Below are positions 8,414 to 17,007 of a DNA stretch of 64,000 nt, in pieces; the stretch's first letter is position 1, and the number at the start of each line of letters is the position of its first letter. Source of the DNA: Polaromonas hydrogenivorans (GTDB taxonomy: Bacteria; Pseudomonadota; Gammaproteobacteria; Burkholderiales; Burkholderiaceae_C); NCBI RefSeq assembly GCF_040105105.1, contig NZ_CP157677.1:143595-207594 (forward strand), read 5' to 3'. A program made the translations under genes and the position numbers. The notes below the pieces were generated by a model. The model was not told the origin of the DNA. It worked only from the letters and a program-made list of their open reading frames with translations, and did no database searches.

Positions 8414-8701
8414 ATGAAGTTTTCTCTTTTCAAGCCGCCGATGGACCGGCACCTGCTCAAATCGCGCGAATACCTGGAGGAGGCCAAAATCAAGCGGGTC
8501 GAGCATCAGGCCGCAGCCGAGCACCACGGCGCCTTGACGCAGCTGTATGCCGAGCGCATCTGCCGCATCGAGGCTGAAATCAGCCAGACGTTGCAGGAAG
8601 GCTTAAAGAGCAGCCCGCCGCTGCCAGCCGCTGACAGCCAGAGCGTTCCCCCGCAATCCGACTCGGTGCTGGTCTACGCGCCCCGGGCTTTGCAAGCCTG
8701 A
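8414..8701 (+). CDS. Hypothetical protein, 95 aa
   Basis: The ATG is preceded by an AAGGA ribosome site. The protein starts M-K-F-S-L-F-K-P-P-M and has a helix-rich charged middle (K-S-R-E-Y-L-E-E-A-K-I-K-R...A-E-R-I-C-R-I-E-A-E-I) followed by a proline- and serine-rich tail. No membrane segment and no family is recognised. The composition suggests a short coiled-coil protein. The sequence just after its stop shares a 19-bp repeat with the sequence after the nuclease at 36425-37369. Confidence 0.55.
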   Translation: MKFSLFKPPMDRHLLKSREYLEEAKIKRVEHQAAAEHHGALTQLYAERICRIEAEISQTLQEGLKSSPPLPAADSQSVPPQSDSVLVYAPRALQA

Positions 8702-8785
8702 GTCTGGCGCCTGCCCTGGCCTTACCGGCCTTATTGACGAATCGTGATGCGGTCAGAAAAAGGTGTTATCTGCCTGTGCCTTGGG

Positions 8786-9097
8786 TCATGCATGTGCCCC
8801 TGGAGCCTGCATGGGCTGGACGGCCAGGCGCATCCCCATCGCTTTCAAAATGGCAGAAAGACTGCTGAGCGCAGGGTTGCCTTCTGGTGACAAGGTGCGG
8901 TAAAGCTGTGTCGGGTTCAGGTGTGCCTGCTCGGCGATGGTTTGCACGCCGCCAAATGCTTTCGTCATTTGTCGCAGTACGGTCAACAACTCGCCCTGAT
9001 CGCCATCCTCAAGAATGCTGCTGAGCAATTGGGCCGCGTAGGCGGGGTCTTCCCGGTACACCTGGGCCATTGCATCGTCGTGTGCTCTATCTTTCAT
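8786..9097 (-). CDS. Antitoxin, HTH addiction-module type
   Basis: The 103-aa protein from ATG 9097 (AAGGAG site upstream) has the pattern of the 'probable addiction module antidote protein' family. It has an N-terminal helix pair (Y-A-A-Q-L-L-S-S-I-L-E-D-G-D), then a helix-turn-helix (G-G-V-Q-T-I-A-E-Q-A-H-L-N-P-T-Q-L-Y-R-T-L-S-P-E-G-N-P) and a C-terminal tail. It overlaps the end of the upstream toxin gene by 11 bp and lies downstream of it, so the order is toxin first. It should bind the toxin and repress the shared promoter. Confidence 0.85.
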   Translation of the reverse strand: MKDRAHDDAMAQVYREDPAYAAQLLSSILEDGDQGELLTVLRQMTKAFGGVQTIAEQAHLNPTQLYRTLSPEGNPALSSLSAILKAMGMRLAVQPMQAPGAHA

Positions 9098-9419
9098 CGT
9101 CCGTTCTCCTTTGCCAGTCTTGCCAATACTCACAAGCGCGATCTATGTCCGCATCCTGCCCCCGCTTGTCGCCACCGCACAGCAGCAAGACGATCTTCTT
9201 GCCTGCCATGGCGTAATAAACACGATAGCCCGCCCCCACATCAATGCGAAGCTCCCACACGCCATCGCGACAGAACTTATGGTCGCCAAAGTTGCCCTGC
9301 TCCACCCGAATCACCCGCCGATCTATCGCAATTCTGGCGGTGGTATCACGCTGCTTTCGCAGCCAGTCAAGGTAGACATCTTTCTCCTCGCTGGTTAAAT
9401 AATGGCGAATTTCATACAT
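9087..9419 (-). CDS. RelE/HigB-type toxin
   Basis: The 110-aa protein matches the phage Gp49-like/RelE-ParE superfamily group of 'addiction module killer proteins'. Diagnostic parts are W-L-R-K-Q-R-D...R-I-A-I-D-R-R-V-I-R-V-E-Q-G-N-F-G-D-H-K, then V-W-E-L-R-I-D-V-G-A-G-Y-R-V-Y-Y and V-L-L-L-C-G-G-D-K. Members are ribosome-dependent mRNA endonucleases; that activity is inferred. It is followed on the same strand by its overlapping antitoxin. The IS3 element at 9534 is inserted 115 bp upstream of the start, so the promoter may be intact or altered. Confidence 0.85.
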   Translation of the reverse strand: MYEIRHYLTSEEKDVYLDWLRKQRDTTARIAIDRRVIRVEQGNFGDHKFCRDGVWELRIDVGAGYRVYYAMAGKKIVLLLCGGDKRGQDADIDRACEYWQDWQRRTDDER

Positions 9420-9956
9420 GCCATATTTTCGTTTAAAAACGAATATTTTTCAAGCTGCTCATGCGACATTTGAACTCAGGTATTTGGGCACGCCCACCTT
9501 GCCTAGCCCGATGGCTTTGCTTTGCGTAGGTAACGGTGGCTGTCAAGGAAGTTGTCGCCTGAAGTGAAGTGAGTCAGGCTGTTTTTTGCTTGGATTCAGG
9601 CTCCTTGGTTTGTTGCTTGGTTTCTGGGTTGAGGTGCACGACATCGACATGCGCCCACTGGCGAGGCTGCCCTGACCAGCGCTGAGGATTTTCCTGGCGG
9701 GCCTGTTCATAGATGAGTATTCCGGACCAACGTGACCGGTGATTCCGGGATCGTGACCGACATTCCGGTGAACGTGACCGGAGGGATTCCGGCAACGTGA
9801 CCGCTGATTCCGACGAACGTGACCGATGTCTTTGGTCACGACAGTCGGCACGGCGGTATACGCCGTCGGCACGGTGTTGCGCATGAACGAAACCCGGCGT
9901 GGCGTGTAGCTTCGATGCTTTTTGCAAAGAGACACATGCCCGCCTTAAGGATCAAT

Positions 9957-11492
9957 ATGCGCAAACTCAAAGACGCCCTGCGTCTGAAATTCGAGGGTGG
10001 ACAGTCCCATCAACAAATCGCCGGTGCCCTGGGGCTCTCCAAAGGTGTCGTCACCAAATACGTGGGCCTGGCCGTCGCCGCCGGGCTGGACTGGCCGGCC
10101 ATTTCAGCCCTGGACGAAGCCGCGCTGGAGCGACGCCTGCTGGCGTCGTCTCGCGCCAGCCAGACCTATGCGCAAGCCGACTTCGGGCGGCTTCACCAGG
10201 AGCTTGGCCGCAAGGGTGTGACGCTCATGCTGCTGTGGGAGGAATACTGCGCCCAGGTCGGCGACGAGCACCGTGCGGACTGGCCCCTGAAGCCCTGGCG
10301 CTACTCGCAGTTTTGCGAGAACTACCGCCAGTTTGCCAAACGGCTCAAACGCTCGATGCGCCAGGTCCACCGCGCCGGTGAGAAACTCTTCATCGACTAT
10401 GCCGGCCCGACGCTGGCCCTGAGGGTGCACGGGCAGGAAATTGGCCGCGCCAACCTCTTTGTGGCGGCCATGGGCGTGTCGGGCTACTGCTTTTGCCTGG
10501 CTACGCCCGCGCAGACGGCACGCGACTGGCTGGGCGCCACCGCGCAGGCGTTGACCTTTTATGGCGGCGTGCCCCAGCTCATCATCCCCGACAACCCGCG
10601 CGCCCTGGTGACCAAGGCCGACCGCTACGAGCCGCTGCTGACCGACAGCGTGCAGGACTTTGCCCGTCACTACGGCTGCAGTGTGCTTCCTGCGCGCGCT
10701 TATCACCCACAGGACAAACCGAAGGTCGAGCTGAGCGTTTTGCTGGTCGAGCGCTGGATCCTGGCACGCCTGCGCAAGCATCAGTTCACCAGCGTGGAGG
10801 AGGTCAACGACGCCATCACCCCCTTGCTGCACTGGCTCAACCAGCGTGCCTTTCAAAAGTTGCCCGGCAGCCGCGCCAGCGTGTTCGCGCAGATCGACGC
10901 ACCGGCCCTGATGGCCCTGCCGCTGCAGCCCTGGGAATGGGCGGTCTTCAAGACGGTGCGCGTGCACATCGACAGCCACGTCGAATTCGAGGGCCACCGC
11001 TACAGCGTGCCCAACGCCCTGGTTGGCCTGGCGCTGGAGTTGCGCGTCACCGCCCATGCGGTAGAAGTCTTGCACCGTGGCAACCGGGTGGCCAGCCACA
11101 TGCGCTGCGCCCACAAAGGCAGCTTTACCACCGTGATTGAACACCTGCCCGAGCGCCACCAGCACCAGGCGCAGTGGACGCCCGAGCGGCTCATCGCCTG
11201 GGGCGCGCGTATTGGGGTGGCCTGTGCGGCCACGGTGCAAAAGATGCTGCAGCGCCAACCCCATCCCGAGCACGCCTACCGCGCCTGTTTGGGCCTGCTG
11301 TCCCTCTCCAAACGCTACGGCGACGCCAGGCTGGAGGCGGCCTGCACCTTGGCGTTGAGCTTGGGCACCAGCAAATACACCCACATCCGCGACATCTTGC
11401 TCAACCGGCGCGACCTGCTGCAAGCGAGCACCACGCCAGAGTGGACATCGCCCGCACACGCCCACGTGCGTGGCGCGAACTACTACCAATGA
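9957..11492 (+). CDS. istA: IS21-family transposase IstA
   Basis: The 511-aa DDE transposase has an N-terminal helix-turn-helix (H-Q-Q-I-A-G-A-L-G-L-S-K-G-V-V-T-K-Y) and a catalytic core with D in L-F-I-D-Y-A-G, D in I-I-P-D-N-P and E in K-P-K-V-E-L-S. The ATG at 9957 has AAGGA 6 nt upstream and gives the usual IstA N terminus; the frame is open further upstream but without similarity. Its stop overlaps the istB start (ATGA), so istB is translationally coupled. It cuts and joins the element ends with help from IstB. Confidence 0.95.
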   Translation: MRKLKDALRLKFEGGQSHQQIAGALGLSKGVVTKYVGLAVAAGLDWPAISALDEAALERRLLASSRASQTYAQADFGRLHQELGRKGVTLMLLWEEYCAQVGDEHRADWPLKPWRYSQFCENYRQFAKRLKRSMRQVHRAGEKLFIDYAGPTLALRVHGQEIGRANLFVAAMGVSGYCFCLATPAQTARDWLGATAQALTFYGGVPQLIIPDNPRALVTKADRYEPLLTDSVQDFARHYGCSVLPARAYHPQDKPKVELSVLLVERWILARLRKHQFTSVEEVNDAITPLLHWLNQRAFQKLPGSRASVFAQIDAPALMALPLQPWEWAVFKTVRVHIDSHVEFEGHRYSVPNALVGLALELRVTAHAVEVLHRGNRVASHMRCAHKGSFTTVIEHLPERHQHQAQWTPERLIAWGARIGVACAATVQKMLQRQPHPEHAYRACLGLLSLSKRYGDARLEAACTLALSLGTSKYTHIRDILLNRRDLLQASTTPEWTSPAHAHVRGANYYQ

Positions 11493-12271
11493 AACCCTTT
11501 ACAGAGAATTCCAAAATGATGATGAACACCACCTTGAATCAACTGCGCAGTCTGCGCCTGGAAACCATGGCCCAGGCGCTGGAGCACCAGCTCCAGCAAA
11601 GCGGCATCGGCGCCATGAGCTTTGAAGAACGGCTGGCCTTGCTGGTCGACCGGGAGGTGCATGGCAGGCAAGACCGGCGCTGTGCGCGATTGCTCAAAAC
11701 CGCCAAACTCAAATACCCGCAAGCGGTCATAGAAGATTTGGACAGCCGCAGCACCCGGGGCATTGAACGCAGCGCGGTGATGAGTCTAGCTTTGGGCGAA
11801 TGGGTCAATGCCGGGCACGCCGTGCTGATCACCGGAGCCACCGGCGCGGGCAAGTCCTGGCTGGCGTGCGCGCTGGCCCAGCATGCCTGCCGGCGTGGCC
11901 ACAGTGCGCTGTACCTGCGGGTTCCCCGCTTGGGCGAGGAACTGCGCATTCGCCACGCCAACGGCACCTTTACGCGCTGGCTGGACACGCTCAAAAACAC
12001 GGACGTCTTGCTGCTCGACGACTGGGGCATGGCCGCCATGGACAGTCAAACCCGGGCCGATCTGCTGGAGATCATTGACGACCGGGCCAGCCAGCGCGCC
12101 ACCGTCATTACCAGCCAGTTGCCCATTGAGCACTGGCACGAGTGGATAGGTGACCAAACTGTGGCCGATGCCATGCTTGATCGGCTCATGCAAAACCATC
12201 ACCGCTTCACGCTCACGGGCGAATCGCTGCGTAAAAAAAACCCGCCCGCAAAAGGGATCGCCGACAAGTAG
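11489..12271 (+). CDS. istB: IS21 helper ATPase IstB
   Basis: The 260-aa AAA+ helper of IS21 transposition has Walker A G-A-T-G-A-G-K-S and Walker B V-L-L-L-D-D-W-G. It is the DnaC-like ATPase that loads onto DNA and guides IstA to the target. The ATG at 11489 overlaps the istA stop; an M-M-M-N-T-T-L start cluster at 11516-11522 is an alternative and matches the usual IstB N terminus. Confidence 0.93.
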   Translation: MKPFTENSKMMMNTTLNQLRSLRLETMAQALEHQLQQSGIGAMSFEERLALLVDREVHGRQDRRCARLLKTAKLKYPQAVIEDLDSRSTRGIERSAVMSLALGEWVNAGHAVLITGATGAGKSWLACALAQHACRRGHSALYLRVPRLGEELRIRHANGTFTRWLDTLKNTDVLLLDDWGMAAMDSQTRADLLEIIDDRASQRATVITSQLPIEHWHEWIGDQTVADAMLDRLMQNHHRFTLTGESLRKKNPPAKGIADK

Positions 12272-13405
12272 GCCCCCACGGCCAGGGGGCCTCCGGCGGC
12301 CTGGCAGGGGCCTATTCGTTCAAAAAATTCAATTCCACAGAAGGGCAAAACAGCCGGGAAAGCGGGCCGGCATAAAATCAAAACGCGCAACACCGACCCC
12401 CGGTCACGTTCGCCGGAATGCCGGTCACGTTGCCGGAATCAGCGGTCACGTTCACCGGAATACGCACATAGACGAGCGCGCGCTGCTCAAGCAGTGCCCG
12501 GTCCAGGCCGGCATGGCGCTGCGCCGGTGTCACGAAGCCAATGGCGCTGTGGCGATGCTCGTGGTTGTACCAATGGGCCAGCTCGGTGACCCAGCGCCTT
12601 GCGGCCAGCAGGTTCTCGAACGGCTTGACAGGCAGTTCGGGGCGGTACTTCAGCGTTCTGAACGCTGATTCGACGTACGGATTGTCATTGCTCACGGACG
12701 GACGGCTGCGCGTGTGCGCCACGCCCAGGCGCTGCATGGCCGCCAGCATGGTCTCGCCCTTCATGGGCGAGCCGTTGTCCGAATGCACCGTCAGCTGGCC
12801 CGGGCGAATGCCCTGGCTCTCACAGATGTCACGCAGCAACTGGCTGGCCAGCTCGGCGCTCTCGCAGTCAAACACCTGCCAGCCCACGATCTTGCGGCTG
12901 AACAAATCCTCGAACAGGTACAGGTAAAAGTGCTGGCCGCGCACCTGAGTGGGCAGATACGTGATATCCCAGCAGAACACCTGATCGGCTCCGGTGGCGG
13001 CAAGGGCGCGCGGCCGGCTTCGCTTTTGCGCTGCGCGCTCCGAGCGTCGATGGCCCAGTTGGCCCTGCTGTCGAAGTATTCGGTACATCGTGGACTCCGA
13101 GGCCACATAGACGCCGCGGTCGGCCAGGCGAGGCACGACTTGGCTCGGCGGCAAGTCCTTGAACGCTTCGCTGTTGAGCGTGGCCATCACCGCCTGGCGC
13201 TCGTCCTCGCGCAGCTTGTTGGGCGGGCACACATAGCGCCGCTTGCCCGAAGGACGCTGGTCGCCCTCGGCCGCCTGCGTGCGCTGCCAGCGCTGCACGC
13301 TACGGCAGGACAGCCCGATTTGATGGCAAGCCGGCTTCAAGCGCGCCCCGTCGGCGCAGGCCTTGCCGATCAGGCCGAGCAACTTTTGGCGCTGCTGGAC
13401 GGACG

Positions 13406-13921
13406 TCATTTGTCCGCGCCCTCCAGCAGCGCCTGGAAGTTTTTTTGCAACACCAGCAAGGCGGCTACCTCGGCCAGCGCTTTTTCCTTGCGCCGCAATT
13501 CACGCTGGAGCTGCTCGTGCTGACGCTGGAGTTCTCGAAAGGCACCCGTTGCCTCGCGCGAGGCGGGCGCGACCGGGGTGCAAAACTCTTCGCGCCACTG
13601 CACCAACTGGTGCTCGAACACACCACGCTCGCGGCACCACGCCGCCAGTGCCGGGCCATTGAATGCGTAGCTTTCCTGCAGAGCCCTCAGGCGCTGCGAT
13701 GGCGACCAAGATGCAGCCGGGCCGTCCAGCGCAGGGCTTGTCTCCCCGAGTGCCTGTTCGCCGGCCTTGGCCGAGTCCAGCACCCATCGCTTGAGGGTGC
13801 CGGCAGACATGTTCAGCTCGCTGGCAAGGCTCAGAATTGAACGCGCGCCGCGATGGCGGGCTTTGAGCAGTGCCTGCTCCTTGAATTCGGTGGAGTGATG
13901 GGAATGAGGTTTTCTGTGCAT
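13406..13921 (-). CDS. IS3 orfA (HTH subunit), copy A
   Basis: The 171-aa OrfA has an HTH (S-I-L-S-L-A-S-E-L-N-M-S-A-G-T-L-K-R-W-V) and a C-terminal leucine-rich coiled coil (L-Q-R-Q-H-E-Q-L-Q-R-E-L-R-R-K-E-K). Near its end an A-AAA-AAC heptamer lies in the right phase for a -1 ribosomal frameshift into orfB. It is intact, but its orfB partner is broken by IS21. Confidence 0.9.
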   Translation of the reverse strand: MHRKPHSHHSTEFKEQALLKARHRGARSILSLASELNMSAGTLKRWVLDSAKAGEQALGETSPALDGPAASWSPSQRLRALQESYAFNGPALAAWCRERGVFEHQLVQWREEFCTPVAPASREATGAFRELQRQHEQLQRELRRKEKALAEVAALLVLQKNFQALLEGADK

Positions 13922-13988
13922 GAAATGTCGCTTGCGCTGCGGATAACCCGCGGAAAATCGGAGGCGACAACTAGTCTGACACAGGGGG

Positions 13989-14160
13989 GTAATCGGCCAG
14001 GGTTGCGCACTCGGCAGCGCGCAGGCGCGCATCCGTTTCCCAAGGGCAGGAAGAGCTTTCGACTTGAACAAAAGGGCTGCCAAAACAGCCCCTTCGTTCA
14101 ATCCCCAAGGGCAGGTAGCAGGAAGAATCAGGTGCATCAAAACCAACTTTGGAGCACCTT
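13989..14160 (-). other. Nuclease shard and hairpin
   Basis: The minus strand at about 13989-14045 reads T-D-A-R-L-R-A-A-E-C-A-T-L-A-D-Y, nearly the same as residues 159-173 of the nuclease at 36425, so it is a small leftover of a related gene cut by the IS3. A GGGCTG-CCAAAA-CAGCCC hairpin sits at 14074-14091. The words around CCAAGGGCAGG occur twice (about 14040 and 14105). Confidence 0.45.
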
Positions 14161-14997
14161 GTGACCACCTTCGCAATTTGCATCAAGCCCAGTGTGCAAA
14201 GAGAAATCGCTGCTGCCGACGCAGCAGAAGCCAGCGGGCACTTTTCCACCTCCTTCGAGCACCTTGAGCGAGCACATGTGCTCGGGCAAGCGGCAACCGC
14301 CGAGCATGTCCGTGTGCACTGGCGCATGCTCCGGTTTGCGCTGCGCAACAGCCTGCACGGCGAGGCCTTCGGTCAACTCTGGCGGCTAGCAGCGGCGTGC
14401 ATCTTCACGGCCCCTGGGCTCGTGCCCGAAGGCAACACCGGCGGCGCTGACGTCAGTGGCTTTCGGCGCATGCCTATTGCGAAGGATCTGCAACAAGCGC
14501 TCGATGCTGCCCGGACTCCAAACACACCGGCACCCAAGAAAATCATGCTTCGCAAGCTCGCCGCATCGGCAGCCCTGGCTGCGCTTGCCACCATCATGGC
14601 CGGTTGTGTCACGCAGCCGACGGACCTGGACCTTTCACTGGATAAGAATTCGGCGTCAAGCGTTTACCATGTCGCGCTGGTGCCCCCTGCTCAGGCGCCC
14701 GCCATCAACCAGATGCACAGTTGGAAGGTGAAACTGACCACGCCCCAGGGCACGCCGGTGCATGGCGCCAAGTTCGTGGTCGATGGCGGTATGCCCCAGC
14801 ACGGTCACGGGTTGCCTACTCAACCTCGCGTGACGCGCGAGTTCGAAGACGGCACTTACGCGCTCGACGGGATGAAGTTCAGCATGACGGGCTGGTGGGA
14901 GGTGAAGTTAACCATCCAGGGCCAGCAGGGCGTGGACAAGGTCACCTTCAACTGGGTGATTAACAACCCGGCCGTGCAGACAGTGAGCGGTCCATGA
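14161..14997 (+). CDS. DUF3703 protein reading on into a lipoprotein
   Basis: The first about 128 codons encode a DUF3703 protein: F-E-H-L-E-R-A-H-V-L-G-Q...H-V-R-V-H-W-R-M-L-R, then V-P-E-G-N-T-G-G-A-D-V-S-G-F-R-R-M-P-I. DUF3703 genes are commonly found near heavy-metal resistance genes. The GTG at 14161 has a TGGAG-like site upstream. Unusually there is no stop codon: the frame continues straight into the signal peptide of the lipoprotein at 14545. This may be a fusion caused by loss of a stop, or the second start may be used independently. A 278-aa fusion with an internal signal peptide would be odd. Confidence 0.6.
   Translation: MTTFAICIKPSVQREIAAADAAEASGHFSTSFEHLERAHVLGQAATAEHVRVHWRMLRFALRNSLHGEAFGQLWRLAAACIFTAPGLVPEGNTGGADVSGFRRMPIAKDLQQALDAARTPNTPAPKKIMLRKLAASAALAALATIMAGCVTQPTDLDLSLDKNSASSVYHVALVPPAQAPAINQMHSWKVKLTTPQGTPVHGAKFVVDGGMPQHGHGLPTQPRVTREFEDGTYALDGMKFSMTGWWEVKLTIQGQQGVDKVTFNWVINNPAVQTVSGP
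14545..14997 (+). CDS. FixH/YtkA-like lipoprotein
   Basis: From the ATG at 14545 the 150-aa protein starts with a lipoprotein signal peptide (M-L-R-K-L-A-A-S-A-A...I-M-A-G-C, lipobox near residue 21). The mature part resembles FixH/YtkA-type periplasmic domains: S-W-K-V-K-L-T-T-P-Q-G-T-P-V-H-G-A-K-F-V-V-D-G-G-M-P-Q-H-G-H-G-L-P-T, then F-E-D-G-T-Y...F-S-M-T-G-W-W-E-V. The M-P-x-H-G-H-G region is a likely copper-binding site in such domains. It overlaps the start of the peroxidase gene by 4 bp, so the two form an operon. Confidence 0.7.
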   Translation: MLRKLAASAALAALATIMAGCVTQPTDLDLSLDKNSASSVYHVALVPPAQAPAINQMHSWKVKLTTPQGTPVHGAKFVVDGGMPQHGHGLPTQPRVTREFEDGTYALDGMKFSMTGWWEVKLTIQGQQGVDKVTFNWVINNPAVQTVSGP

Positions 14998-15639
14998 ACA
15001 AGCGCGTCATCGGGTTTGCCGCGGCTGCTGCGGCTCTTGCCGTCTCCGCCTGGGCCGCAGAAGACTGGAAGCAGGCACAGTTGCAGGACAGATGGTCTGC
15101 ACAGGAAGTCGCCACCATCGCCTCGATGCGCCTGAAAGAGGCTGGCCAGCGGCCCGCTGACGCTTCGAACGCCTACGAGCAGCGCACCGAGGCGGCCGTG
15201 TTTGGGCGTGCACTGTTCAATGACACCCGGCTCAGCAAGAACGGCCAGGTCGCCTGTGTCAGCTGTCACGCGGCCAACAACCAGTTCGAAGATGGGCGCC
15301 AGTTCGGCAAGGGAATCGCAACCGGCAAGCGCCGGACGATGCCAGTCATGGGCGCTGCGCACGCTCCCTTCCTTTTTTGGGACGGGCGCAAGGACAGCGC
15401 CTGGTCGCAGGCCCTCGGACCTCTCGAAGACGCGGCAGAGCACGGCGGCAACCGTGTCCGTTTGGTCCAGCTTGTGCTGGCGCAGTACAAGGACCAGTAT
15501 GGCAAGGTGTTCGGCGCAGTACCTGAATTAGGCCAATTGCCGCACGACGCGTCTCCAAACGGAACGCAGGCCGAACGCGCTGCCTGGGCCGCGCTTGCGC
15601 CGGCCACCCGTGACAGCGTCAACCGGGTCTTTGCGAACA
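14994..15639 (+). pseudogene. Di-heme cytochrome c peroxidase family, 5' part
   Basis: The first 215 codons of a MauG/cytochrome c peroxidase-type protein: signal peptide M-N-K-R-V-I-G-F-A-A-A...S-A-W-A-A-E, and the first heme site C-V-S-C-H in G-Q-V-A-C-V-S-C-H-A (near residue 88). It then has F-W-D-G-R-K-D and L-E-D-A-A-E-H-G-G. The frame is cut at D-S-V-N-R-V-F-A-N by the first IS3 of the tandem array. The 3' part lies beyond the array at 20030, but the segment with the second heme site is missing from both sides. It would be a periplasmic electron-transfer enzyme; it is dead here. Confidence 0.85.
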
Positions 15640-16989
15640 CCCCCTGTGTCAGACTAGTTGTCGCCTCCGATTTTCCGCGGGTTATCCGCAGCGCAAGCGC
15701 CATTTCATGCACAGAAAACCTCATTCCCATCACTCCACCGAATTCGAATTCAAGGAGCAGGCACTGCTCAAAGCCCGCCATCGCGGCGCGCGTTCAATTC
15801 TGAGCCTTGCCAGCGAGCTGAACATGTCTGCCGGCACCCTCAAGCGATGGGTGCTGGACTCGGCCAAGGCCGGCGAACAGGCACTCGGGGAGACAAGCCC
15901 TGCGCTGGACGGCCCGGCTGCATCTTGGTCGCCATCGCAGCGCCTGAGGGCTCTGCAGGAAAGCTACGCATTCAATGGCCCGGCACTGGCGGCGTGGTGC
16001 CGCGAGCGTGGTGTGTTCGAGCACCAGTTGGTGCAGTGGCGCGAAGAGTTTTGCACCCCGGTCGCGCCCGCCTCGCGCGAGGCAACGGGTGCCTTTCGAG
16101 AACTCCAGCGTCAGCACGAGCAGCTCCAGCGTGAATTGCGGCGCAAGGAAAAAGCGCTGGCCGAGGTAGCCGCCTTGCTGGTGTTGCAAAAAAACTTCCA
16201 GGCGCTGCTGGAGGGCGCGGACAAATGACGTCCGTCCAGCAGCGCCAAAAGTTGCTCGGCCTGATCGGCAAGGCCTGCGCCGACGGGGCGCGCTTGAAGC
16301 CGGCTTGCCATCAAATCGGGCTGTCCTGCCGTAGCGTGCAGCGCTGGCAGCGCACGCAGGCGGCCGAGGGCGACCAGCGTCCTTCGGGCAAGCGGCGCTA
16401 TGTGTGCCCGCCCAACAAGCTGCGCGAGGACGAGCGCCAGGCGGTGATGGCCACGCTCAACAGCGAAGCGTTCAAGGACTTGCCGCCGAGCCAAGTCGTG
16501 CCTCGCCTGGCCGACCGCGGCGTCTATGTGGCCTCGGAGTCCACGATGTACCGAATACTTCGACAGCAGGGCCAACTGGGCCATCGACGCTCGGAGCGCG
16601 CAGCGCAAAAGCGAAGCCGGCCGCGCGCCCTTGCCGCCACCGGAGCCGATCAGGTGTTCTGCTGGGATATCACGTATCTGCCCACTCAGGTGCGCGGCCA
16701 GCACTTTTACCTGTACCTGTTCGAGGATTTGTTCAGCCGCAAGATCGTGGGCTGGCAGGTGTTTGACTGCGAGAGCGCCGAGCTGGCCAGCCAGTTGCTG
16801 CGTGACATCTGTGAGAGCCAGGGCATTCGCCCGGGCCAGCTGACGGTGCATTCGGACAACGGCTCGCCCATGAAGGGCGAGACCATGCTGGCGGCCATGC
16901 AGCGCCTGGGCGTGGCGCACACGCGCAGCCGTCCGTCCGTGAGCAATGACAATCCGTACGTCGAATCAGCGTTCAGAACGCTGAAGTAC
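15640..16989 (+). mobile_element. IS3 copy B1, truncated, first unit of tandem array
   Basis: The left end CCCCCTGTGTCAG is followed by orfA and orfB up to the codons for R-T-L-K-Y, where the next copy's left end begins. The last 340 or so bp of the element are absent. A 6-bp GAATTC duplication near the orfA start adds two codons relative to all other copies. It carries the C variant upstream of orfA, as do the next two units and the copy at 60169. Confidence 0.93.
15707..16228 (+). CDS. IS3 orfA (copy B1, two-codon insertion)
   Basis: The 173-aa OrfA differs from the 171-aa version only by a repeated E-F near residue 12, caused by a 6-bp GAATTC duplication. The HTH and coiled coil are intact, and so is the A-AAA-AAC slip site near the end. 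See the full-length copy at 18334 for the element description. Confidence 0.9.
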   Translation: MHRKPHSHHSTEFEFKEQALLKARHRGARSILSLASELNMSAGTLKRWVLDSAKAGEQALGETSPALDGPAASWSPSQRLRALQESYAFNGPALAAWCRERGVFEHQLVQWREEFCTPVAPASREATGAFRELQRQHEQLQRELRRKEKALAEVAALLVLQKNFQALLEGADK

Positions 16990-17007
16990 CCCCCTGTGTC
17001 AGACTAG
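16225..17007 (+). pseudogene. IS3 orfB, 3'-truncated (copy B1)
   Basis: OrfB keeps all three DDE catalytic residues but runs into the next copy after L-K-Y and ends with five residues (P-P-V-S-D) encoded by that copy's left end. It lacks the C-terminal about 100 residues, so it is probably inactive, though an OrfA-OrfB' fusion could still bind ends. Confidence 0.88.

Larger units (their letters stand above)
9714..12466 (+). mobile_element. IS21-family element, complete (copy 1)
   Basis: This 2753-bp element begins TGAGTATTCCGG and ends CCGGAATACGCA, with a 6-bp CATAGA duplication (9708-9713 and 12467-12472). Five imperfect repeats of the type ATTCCGG-n-ACGTGACCG fill the left 110 bp, and three inverted versions fill the right end, as expected for IS21 terminal transposase-binding sites. 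A 7-bp GGCCCCC/GGGGGCC hairpin follows istB at 12271-12291. Confidence 0.95.
9574..13409 (-). pseudogene. IS3 orfB (DDE transposase) interrupted by IS21
   Basis: OrfB starts at 13409, overlapping orfA by ATGA, and is intact through the DDE residues (W-D-I-T-Y, H-S-D-N-G-S, Y-V-E-S-A-F). It is cut near its C terminus after R-A-L-V-Y by the IS21 at 9714-12466. The remaining C-terminal codons lie at 9574-9707. It cannot give the normal protein. Confidence 0.9.
9534..13988 (-). mobile_element. IS3-family element (copy A, reverse) split by IS21
   Basis: This is a full 1696-bp IS3-family copy in reverse, carrying a 2753-bp IS21 insertion. Ends common to all copies are CCCCCTGTGTCAGAC at the left (orfA side) and CTTGACAGCCACCG at the right; the terminal regions share TGTCA and AGTTGTCGCCT. 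It is flanked by a 4-bp GTAA duplication (9530-9533 and 13989-13992), so it arrived by a clean insertion. The base before CATTTC upstream of orfA is A, shared with the copies at 29441 and 55692. Confidence 0.93.

Noticed and set aside
10104..11489. A 461-aa open frame on the strand opposite istA (and its counterparts at 52888 and 57716)
   Set aside because: It is an antisense shadow of a conserved high-GC gene, with low-complexity composition and no family similarity.
16111..16920. 269-aa frames opposite every IS3 orfB
   Set aside because: They exist only because orfB is GC-rich; they recur with each copy and have no recognisable domain.
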